The notes beneath the pieces were generated by a model. It saw only the letters and a program-made list of their open reading frames with translations. It was not told where the DNA came from and made no database searches. Of a stretch of DNA of 64,000 bases, positions 58,774 through 64,000 are shown in pieces (position 1 is the first letter of the stretch; each line of letters begins with the position of its first letter). The stretch comes from Opitutaceae bacterium EW11 (lineage in GTDB: Bacteria; Verrucomicrobiota; Verrucomicrobiia; Opitutales; Opitutaceae), in assembly GCA_003054665.1 (NCBI GenBank), contig QAYY01000020.1, positions 62,001-126,000 on the forward strand. Direction: 5' to 3'. A program made the position numbers and the translations under genes.

Positions 58774-60060
58774 ATGAAATCGCCCCTTGCACGCATCTCG
58801 ACGGCGTTGCTTTCGCTCGCCCTCGCGGCGGTCGCGGCCGCCCAGGACCTGGCGCTCACGCCCCTGAAATCCACGAGCATTTATGCCATGGGAGAGAAGG
58901 CCGGTTGGACCGTTGCTCCCGCGGCAAACGCCCCGGCGGGCGCGAAGTACCGGTATTCCCTCAGGAAAAACGACTCCCAAGTCATCCAAACCGGAGTCAT
59001 CGACGGGGCGGCCACCATCGAGGCCGTGCTGAACGAGCCGGCGATGCTCTACCTCGACATCGCGCCGGAATCGGGCGACGGCAAACACATCGCCGCCGGC
59101 GCCGCCGTGGCGCCCACGCAGCTGAAGCCGTCCACGCCGCGCCCGAAGGACTTCGATGCGTTCTGGGCGGAAAAGATCAAGATGCTCGAGGCGATCCCGG
59201 CCGAGCCGGTCGTTACCCCGGGCGACAGCGGACGCGAGGGCGTCGAGTACGCGACGATCCGGCTCAACAATATCGCCGGCTCCCACGTCTACGGCCAGAT
59301 CGCCAAGCCCGCCCGCGAAGGGAAATTCCCCGCGATGCTGATCCTGCAATGGGCCGGCGGCCCCTATCCGCTGCAGAAGCCCTGGGTCGTGGACCGCGCC
59401 GCCGAAGGCTGGCTCACGCTCAACATCGAGGCGCACGACGTTCCCGGAAACCTGCCGCAGGAGTTCTACGACGCGCTCCCGCAGATCATCAAAGCCTACA
59501 ACAGCCTCTACGACGACGACCGTGGCCGGAACTACTTTCTCCGAATGTACCTGGGCGCGTATCGGGCGGCCGACTACCTCGCGGCGCGCCCCGACTGGAA
59601 CGGGAAGATCCTCGTGGCAACCGGCACGAGCATGGGCGGCCAGCAAAGCTTCGCCGTTTCGGGCCTGCACCCAAAGATCACTCACATGATCGTCCACGTT
59701 CCCGCCGGGGCCGATTCGAACGGGGGACTGCACGGACGTCTCTCCGGATATCCCAACTGGGACAGCAGCCGCCCGAAGGTCATGGAGACGGCGCTTTACT
59801 TCGACACCGTGAACTTCGCCTCGCGCATCAAGGCGGTGTCGCTGGTCTCGATGGGATTTCTCGACGAAGTCTGTCCTCCCGCCGGAATCTGGACGGCGTT
59901 CAACCAGATCCCCGGACGAAAGGAAGTCGTGCCGCTGCCCACCGCCGCCCACAACCACCAGTCGACGCCGGAACAGCAGCGCGCCTACACCGAACGCTCC
60001 GGCAAATGGTTCAAAGCGCTGGCGAACGGCGCGGAGCCCGACGTGCGGCCGCTCAAGTAG
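58774..60060 (+). CDS. Acetyl (xylan) esterase-like alpha/beta hydrolase (CE7/AXE1-like), secreted
   Basis: 428 residues from ATG 58774, which gives a signal peptide (ARISTALLSLALAAVAAAQ); an upstream ATG at 58630 adds 48 unlikely residues. After an N-terminal Ig-like region (about 22-115), the CE7-like esterase begins at 'PRPKDFDAFWAEKIKMLEAI'. It has nucleophile Ser in 'VATGTSMGGQQSFAVSG', Asp in 'SMGFLDEVCPPAG' and His in 'PTAAHNHQSTPEQ'. CE7 enzymes remove acetyl groups from xylan fragments or cephalosporins. Secretion and neighbouring plant-polymer hydrolases favour a hemicellulose role. The next gene, a sugar-efflux-like transporter, is convergent. Confidence 0.88.
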   Translation: MKSPLARISTALLSLALAAVAAAQDLALTPLKSTSIYAMGEKAGWTVAPAANAPAGAKYRYSLRKNDSQVIQTGVIDGAATIEAVLNEPAMLYLDIAPESGDGKHIAAGAAVAPTQLKPSTPRPKDFDAFWAEKIKMLEAIPAEPVVTPGDSGREGVEYATIRLNNIAGSHVYGQIAKPAREGKFPAMLILQWAGGPYPLQKPWVVDRAAEGWLTLNIEAHDVPGNLPQEFYDALPQIIKAYNSLYDDDRGRNYFLRMYLGAYRAADYLAARPDWNGKILVATGTSMGGQQSFAVSGLHPKITHMIVHVPAGADSNGGLHGRLSGYPNWDSSRPKVMETALYFDTVNFASRIKAVSLVSMGFLDEVCPPAGIWTAFNQIPGRKEVVPLPTAAHNHQSTPEQQRAYTERSGKWFKALANGAEPDVRPLK

Positions 60061-60101
60061 TCTCGATCCGAGCGGGCGGCACCCACCTCCGAAGCCCGAC
60101 G

Positions 60102-60150
60102 ACTTCTGATCGCCGGCCTCCGAGATCTGACGTCCGTCCTCTGGCTTCCA
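60102..60150. repeat. Degenerate heptanucleotide tandem repeat
   Basis: Seven consecutive 7-base units run in phase after the esterase stop: ACTTCTG, ATCGCCG, GCCTCCG, AGATCTG, ACGTCCG, TCCTCTG, GCTTCCA. They share the pattern N2-Y-Y-C-Y-G and belong to the same family as the arrays at 62804-62873 and 62939-63022. Confidence 0.65.
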
Positions 60151-60152
60151 CG

Positions 60153-61388
60153 CTACGCTCCCGTCGCCAGATGAGGGCGTAACGCCCCTTTCTCGGCGTG
60201 GGCCGGCACGGCAAGGAGCAGCACGAAGGCGGCGACGCACGCCGCCGCACAAGCAAACGGCGCGCCGCCATGGCCGAGCACGCTCACCAGGCCTCCGAAG
60301 GAAAAGTAGCCCGCGAGGTTTCCGGCGTTTCCAGCGTTTGAATACACGGTGGTGGCGAGCCCCGCTTGTCCGGGCAGAAGGTCCTGGAAAAACGAAATCG
60401 CGACGTTGGTCAGGATGGCGAAGGAAACGCCGCTCAGGATCTGGATCGGGAAGATGTGCCAGGGTTCGCGAGCGCAGGAAAGGCCCACGAAATAGAGCGC
60501 CGTCGCCACAACGCCGAAACGGATGAGGCGGAGGCGCCCGCCCGTCGCGGCGAGCTGCCCGAACCAGAGCATCAAGGGAATCTCCGCGATCGGTCCGATG
60601 ATGAAGGCGACGCCGAGATCGCCCGGCGTGCCGCCGAGCTGCCGCGTGATCAGCAGCGGCAGGTTCATCATGTTCAGGGCGTGCGCTGCAAAAACCAGCG
60701 CGAAGGCGAGAAAGCAGGCCAGGAGGTCTCGGCGCGAAAGCACCCGCCAGATCGGCTCCCGTCCATGGCTTTCCAAACCCGGCTGCGGTGGGTGGTGCGG
60801 CACAAAGCGCGCGACGCCGACAAAAAACGCGAGGTAGAGACCGGCGGCGCCGAAAAACAATCCGCGAAAGCCGAGGTGCGCGAGCGTGGTTGCCGCCACG
60901 GCCGGGCCGAAGGTCCAGGCGACGGAGAAGCAGACGCGCACGATGCTCATCACGATGGTCGCATCCCCGCTCTCGCCTTCGGAGCTGAACTCCTCCCGCA
61001 CGTGGGCGAAAAGCTGCGAAAAACAGACCGAGGACAAGGCGACGAACGTCAGTCCCCAGAACACGAGCGCCACCGGATTCCGGAGCAACGCATAGCCCGC
61101 GTAGCCGAGCACGCCCGCCGCGCTGCCGGCGAGAAGCATTGTTCGCCGGGAGGTATGGGAGTCGGACCAGCGCGCGAGCACCGTGCTGACCGCGATCGCG
61201 CTCAGCGTGACCACGGTCATGAACGCGCTGAACCACACGGGCGTGAGCCCGATCTCGCCCGTGCCCCACATCGAGAGAAACGGCGAGACGAAGGAGAACG
61301 CCAGGCCCAGCGCCGCCGTCGCGAAGAGAAGCCCGACAAAGTGACGGCGGCGAAGGAGGTTCCTGCTGGAGACGAGCCAAGGGTGCAT
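60153..61388 (-). CDS. Major facilitator superfamily transporter, sugar-efflux (SET)-like
   Basis: 411 residues from ATG 61388 (MHPWLVSSRNLLRRRHFVGL). Twelve hydrophobic helices in two halves are visible, with the loop 2-3 motif 'LARWSDSHTSRRTMLL', 'VRVCFSVAWTFGPAVAAT', 'GVAFIIGPIAEIPLMLWFGQ' and 'GLATTVYSNAGNAGNLAG'. The arrangement resembles sugar-efflux transporters of the SetA/SetB type rather than sugar importers. Inner membrane, proton-coupled. The frame is open upstream to 61712, but that stretch is not protein-like. Convergent with the acetyl esterase; the SRPBCC gene is 182 bases upstream on the same strand. Confidence 0.88.
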   Translation of the reverse strand: MHPWLVSSRNLLRRRHFVGLLFATAALGLAFSFVSPFLSMWGTGEIGLTPVWFSAFMTVVTLSAIAVSTVLARWSDSHTSRRTMLLAGSAAGVLGYAGYALLRNPVALVFWGLTFVALSSVCFSQLFAHVREEFSSEGESGDATIVMSIVRVCFSVAWTFGPAVAATTLAHLGFRGLFFGAAGLYLAFFVGVARFVPHHPPQPGLESHGREPIWRVLSRRDLLACFLAFALVFAAHALNMMNLPLLITRQLGGTPGDLGVAFIIGPIAEIPLMLWFGQLAATGGRLRLIRFGVVATALYFVGLSCAREPWHIFPIQILSGVSFAILTNVAISFFQDLLPGQAGLATTVYSNAGNAGNLAGYFSFGGLVSVLGHGGAPFACAAACVAAFVLLLAVPAHAEKGALRPHLATGA

Positions 61389-61570
61389 CGAAGGGCCCAG
61401 CGAACACCTTCGGGGAGCGCGCTCCAATCCCCCCGGAGCAGGAGCGTCAGATTGCGACGGGGTCTTTCGCCGCCCCGGAGAACGCCGCGGACCGCCCTCC
61501 TGCGCCGCGTGCAGCACGAGCGGTCCGGACTCCACGCGCCACAGGCGAGCGGCGCCTGGGCGCGCAGCGC

Positions 61571-62113
61571 TCACGGCTTCTTCACTTCGCTCTCCGCGAT
61601 CGTCCGCAGGTTGGCCAACCCCTGCTCGAAAGTGCCGCCGATCATCTTGTCCATGCTGACAAACAGGCCGAACGCCTTGGCGACGAAGTTCTGGTCGCCG
61701 AACATCGTCCACGTCACCAGGGTCCGGTCGCCCTGCGGCGTGAAGGTGAACTCCGCCGTGTTCACCCCCTTCATGGGCTTGAAGAACTCCTGACGGTATT
61801 GGATGCGTTCATACGGCTTGCTTTCCACGATGGTGAGGCGGCCTTCGCCGACCTGGGAGTTTCCCGCCCACGCATAGGAGGCGCCGGGGCCGGCCTCCGG
61901 ACCGCTGAAGGTGGTTTTCATCGCAGGATCCATCTTCGCCCAAGGCGACCAAACCTCCATTTTGTGGAAATCGTTTATCTGGGCAAAAACGACATTAGCG
62001 GGAGCGGCGATGGTGGCGGACCTCACCACGCGAAACGTGGCAGGCTGGAAGGAAACGACGATCGCGAAGAGGACAACGAGGGCGAGCAAACCGGCGAGGA
62101 TCTTGATGAGCAT
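61571..62113 (-). CDS. SRPBCC (polyketide cyclase/START-like) protein with N-terminal membrane anchor
   Basis: 180 residues from ATG 62113. One hydrophobic helix (LIKILAGLLALVVLFAIVVS) precedes a SRPBCC domain (about 28-165): 'FRVVRSATIAAPANVVFAQI', 'HKMEVWSPWAKMDPAMKTTF', 'GRLTIVESKPYERIQYRQEF', 'AEFTFTPQGDRTLVTWTMFG'. The fold binds hydrophobic ligands; the catalytic role is unknown. It is divergent from a DGPF protein gene. A 22-base palindrome lies three bases upstream of the start codon and may be an operator. Confidence 0.9.
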   Translation of the reverse strand: MLIKILAGLLALVVLFAIVVSFQPATFRVVRSATIAAPANVVFAQINDFHKMEVWSPWAKMDPAMKTTFSGPEAGPGASYAWAGNSQVGEGRLTIVESKPYERIQYRQEFFKPMKGVNTAEFTFTPQGDRTLVTWTMFGDQNFVAKAFGLFVSMDKMIGGTFEQGLANLRTIAESEVKKP

Positions 62114-62115
62114 AA

Positions 62116-62137
62116 GATAAGGGGTTGTTGCCTTATC
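62116..62137 (-). promoter_or_regulatory. Perfect 7-base inverted repeat upstream of the SRPBCC gene
   Basis: GATAAGG (62116-62122) and CCTTATC (62131-62137) flank an 8-base spacer, two bases beyond the SRPBCC start codon. It is AT-rich compared with the surroundings. It could be a repressor site or a small 5'-leader hairpin; the regulator is unknown. Confidence 0.45.
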
Positions 62138-62384
62138 GACGTATGTGCCCCGCCGAAGCGGACAACGTCCCGCGTTCTTTTTCGCCCCATATCCGCGCAG
62201 CCGCGCAAGAGCCGCGGCGGGTTTCGAGGCTTGGAGTGGGTGCTGAACCCCGTGCAAGGCGCCGCCGGGGCCGACAGTCGGTCCAGATTCACCGGGTAAA
62301 ACACAGCCGCCAGAAGTTGCTCCGCCGAGTTGCACGACGGAGGGAAACCGACATGGTGCCGCGCGTTTTAACCCCTGCTCCACG

Positions 62385-62798
62385 ATGTCGACGCCCCCCG
62401 TACCCTACCTTCTGCTCTTCCGCGATGCCCCGCTGGAAACCTACAGCAGCATGTCTTCCGACCAGCGCGCCGCCCTGCTTCAGCGGTGGAACGACTGGTT
62501 CGATGGGATCGCAGCCAAGGGGCAAATGGTCGACGGCCGGCCGCTTCACAACGAAGGGCGCGTCGTCTCCGGGCCTCGCGGCGAGCGAATCGTCGACGGC
62601 CCGTTCGCAGAGGCGAAGGAGGCGGTCGCCGGCTATTTTCTGATCAACGTCAGCGGCGCGGACGAAGCCACTGCCATCGCGCAACAATGCCCGATGCTTC
62701 CCTACGGCATGACCGTGGAAGTTCGTCCCGTCGCCGGAGCATGCCACCTCGCGTTGTCGCTCGGCCGGACCACGATGAAGGAATGCGCCACGGCCTGA
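62385..62798 (+). CDS. YciI/DGPF-domain protein (second copy)
   Basis: 137 residues of the DGPF family: 'PYLLLFRDAPLETYSSMSSD', the signature 'ERIVDGPFAEAKEAVAGYFL' and the closing 'PYGMTVEVRPVAG'. It is divergent from the SRPBCC gene with a 271-base spacer. DGPF and SRPBCC proteins are both common targets of ECF sigma factors, so it may belong to the regulon of the ECF42-like factor at 26527, although that gene is 35 kb away. No sigma gene is adjacent. It ends just before a heptanucleotide repeat array. Confidence 0.9.
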   Translation: MSTPPVPYLLLFRDAPLETYSSMSSDQRAALLQRWNDWFDGIAAKGQMVDGRPLHNEGRVVSGPRGERIVDGPFAEAKEAVAGYFLINVSGADEATAIAQQCPMLPYGMTVEVRPVAGACHLALSLGRTTMKECATA

Positions 62799-62803
62799 GG
62801 GCA

Positions 62804-62873
62804 GGCGGAAGACGGATGCCGGACGTCAGAGGTCAAAAGTCAGAAGTCGGAGATCGAAAATCGGAGGCCAGGG
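62804..62873. repeat. Heptanucleotide tandem array, left arm
   Basis: Ten consecutive 7-base units follow the DGPF stop in strict phase: GGCGGAA, GACGGAT, GCCGGAC, GTCAGAG, GTCAAAA, GTCAGAA, GTCGGAG, ATCGAAA, ATCGGAG, GCCAGGG (consensus near GTCRGAG). The opposite-strand form of the unit recurs at 62939-63022. Confidence 0.75.
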
Positions 62874-62938
62874 CTCCGACTTCGGCATTGCCGCGGGGAA
62901 TCCCTCCGCACGCTGAGAAGTGCCCAGCGATCTCCAAC

Positions 62939-63022
62939 ATCCGTCCTCTGTCCTTCGTCCTCTGACAGCGGGTTTCTGGTCTCCGTCCTCTGTCCGCTGA
63001 CATCTGATCTCTGCCTTCCGAC
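62939..63022. repeat. Heptanucleotide tandem array, right (inverted) arm
   Basis: Twelve 7-base units in phase (for example ATCCGTC, CTCTGTC, CTTCGTC, CTCTGAC, CTCCGTC, CGCTGAC, ATCTGAT, TTCCGAC) are the reverse complement of the left-arm unit. Degenerate units continue to about 63050. Together the arms could fold into a long imperfect hairpin between the DGPF gene and purC. Confidence 0.75.
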
Positions 63023-63090
63023 CTCCTCCGTCTTCCGCCCCCGACTTCTTTCTCGCACCGAATCATTTTTCTCCCGAAATCGTCGCCACC

Positions 63091-64000
63091 ATGAAGTTCT
63101 CCGAGATTGCTTCCGCGCTGCCGTCCCAAGCCGTCACCACGGTCGAAGGGCTTCCGTTTCCAAAAATCGCGTCCGGCAAGGTTCGCGAAATCTACGACCT
63201 GGGCGATGCCCTGTTGATCATCGCGACCGACCGCCTTTCGGCGTTCGACGTGATCCTCCCCGACGGCATCCCCGGAAAGGGAATCATCCTCAACCAGATG
63301 AGCCTTTGGTGGTTCAGCCAGGTGACGGGGATCATCGAAAACCACCTGCTGCCGAACCAGGAGCAACTGCTCGCGGAGAAATACAATCTCTCCCGCGACC
63401 TCCAGCTGCGCAGCATGGTCGTGCGGAAATTGAGACCGCTCACGATCGAGTGCGTCGTCCGCGGCTATCTCGTCGGCAGCGGCTGGTCGTCGTATCAGAA
63501 GACCGGCGACGTCTGCGGCATCCGGCTCCCCGCCGGGCTGCGCCAGGCGGACAAGCTACCCGAGCCTATCTTCACCCCCACCACCAAGGCGCCGAAAGGC
63601 CAGCACGACGAGCCGATCAACGACGAGCAGGGGGCGTCCGCGGTCGGCAAGAGCCTGTACGAACAGGTCAAGGCCGTGAGCCTGCAACTCTACAAGTTCG
63701 GGCACGACCGCGCCGAGAAGGCGGGTATGATACTTGCGGATACGAAATTCGAGTTCGGCACCGACGCCGGCGGCAAGCTGGTGCTCATCGACGAGATCCT
63801 CACGCCCGACTCCTCGCGCTACTGGCCGAAGGAAAGCTATCGCCCGAACCAGTCGCCTCCGAGCTACGACAAGCAGTTCGTCCGCGATCACCTGGTGGCG
63901 CTCAAGTGGGACCAGAAGCCGCCCGCGCCCCGGCTGCCGGAGAACGTGATCAAGGGCACGCAGGAGAAGTACCTCACCGCGCTGCGCACCCTGCTGGGCT
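63091..64000 (+). CDS. purC: Phosphoribosylaminoimidazole-succinocarboxamide synthase (3' partial)
   Basis: The frame opens at ATG 63091 and runs off the right edge after 303 codons with no stop. It is the SAICAR synthetase family: 'IASGKVREIYDLGDALLIIA' near the N-terminus, 'TDRLSAFDVILPDGIPGKG', 'VVRGYLVGSGWSSYQKTG', 'KAPKGQHDEPIND' and 'LIDEILTPDSSRYWPKESY'. The enzyme joins CAIR with aspartate using ATP in de novo purine synthesis. Length and the 'LVGSGW' region fit the longer yeast-like form (about 300 residues), so only a short C-terminus is missing. It follows the heptanucleotide arrays and appears to be monocistronic on its 5' side. Confidence 0.95.
   Translation, partial: MKFSEIASALPSQAVTTVEGLPFPKIASGKVREIYDLGDALLIIATDRLSAFDVILPDGIPGKGIILNQMSLWWFSQVTGIIENHLLPNQEQLLAEKYNLSRDLQLRSMVVRKLRPLTIECVVRGYLVGSGWSSYQKTGDVCGIRLPAGLRQADKLPEPIFTPTTKAPKGQHDEPINDEQGASAVGKSLYEQVKAVSLQLYKFGHDRAEKAGMILADTKFEFGTDAGGKLVLIDEILTPDSSRYWPKESYRPNQSPPSYDKQFVRDHLVALKWDQKPPAPRLPENVIKGTQEKYLTALRTLLG

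Noticed and set aside
58498-61407. A 969-codon reverse-strand open frame
   Set aside because: It covers the esterase and the transporter in a different frame from both; those two have clear catalytic or membrane motifs.
1-64000. tRNA, rRNA, CRISPR, integrase or transposase genes
   Set aside because: I searched the gaps and open frames by eye and found no cloverleaf, spaced direct-repeat array or recombinase motif.

Overview
The window is GC-rich, densely coded DNA from what is most likely a verrucomicrobium of the Opitutaceae type. This is an inference from content: many FG-GAP/ASPIC-UnbV proteins, plant-polysaccharide hydrolases, LytS/LytTR pairs, an ADOP-type permease with a PadR regulator, and a C-terminal 'VNLSTR...VLIRAGGP' domain that I associate with that group. 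I saw no rRNA, tRNA, CRISPR array, insertion sequence or phage gene.

Bases 1-18366 hold a periplasmic redox/sensing cluster in two facing blocks. The forward block carries a truncated FG-GAP/ASPIC protein, a fusion of multihaem cytochrome, YVTN beta-propeller and dihaem peroxidase, a regulator-type propeller, two type-I periplasmic binding proteins with no permease or ATPase, a DUF4038-type glycosidase, a TPR/FG-GAP protein, and an amidase-like nitrilase. The reverse block carries two CRTAC1-type FG-GAP proteins and a single-haem DUF3365 protein. An imperfect palindrome separates the blocks.

Bases 18577-32900 hold carbohydrate and regulatory genes: GH9 and GH5 hydrolases, a VF530-type small protein, an AraC regulator divergent from a short-chain dehydrogenase, an ECF42-like sigma factor followed by a DGPF/YciI protein, a membrane-anchored AraC regulator, a GDSL autotransporter esterase, and a secreted protein sharing the GH5 C-terminal domain.

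Bases 33072-45259 hold an RND efflux operon (adaptor, pump, outer-membrane channel) that continues into a LytS/LytTR two-component pair. An endonuclease/phosphatase-family protein, a secreted lectin-like protein and a second LytS/LytTR pair follow. A 24-residue membrane peptide with a good ribosome site may lie in the largest gap.

Bases 45348-55488 hold a DoxX-like membrane protein, a small Gly/Tyr-rich secreted protein with a clear terminator, an ADOP/MacB-like permease with a PadR repressor under twin palindromes, an AraC regulator, an aldo/keto reductase, a BlaI/BlaR-type module under twin BlaI operators, and a beta-hydroxyacid dehydrogenase relative. In the BlaI/BlaR module the M56 membrane protease is split into two overlapping frames.

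Bases 55888-64000 hold a two-subunit periplasmic molybdenum hydroxylase, a CE7-like acetyl esterase, a sugar-efflux-like MFS transporter, a SRPBCC protein divergent from a second DGPF protein, and the start of purC, which runs off the right edge.

Intergenic regions carry several dispersed repeats: two families of GC-rich imperfect palindromes and degenerate heptanucleotide arrays, one pair of which is inverted just upstream of purC.
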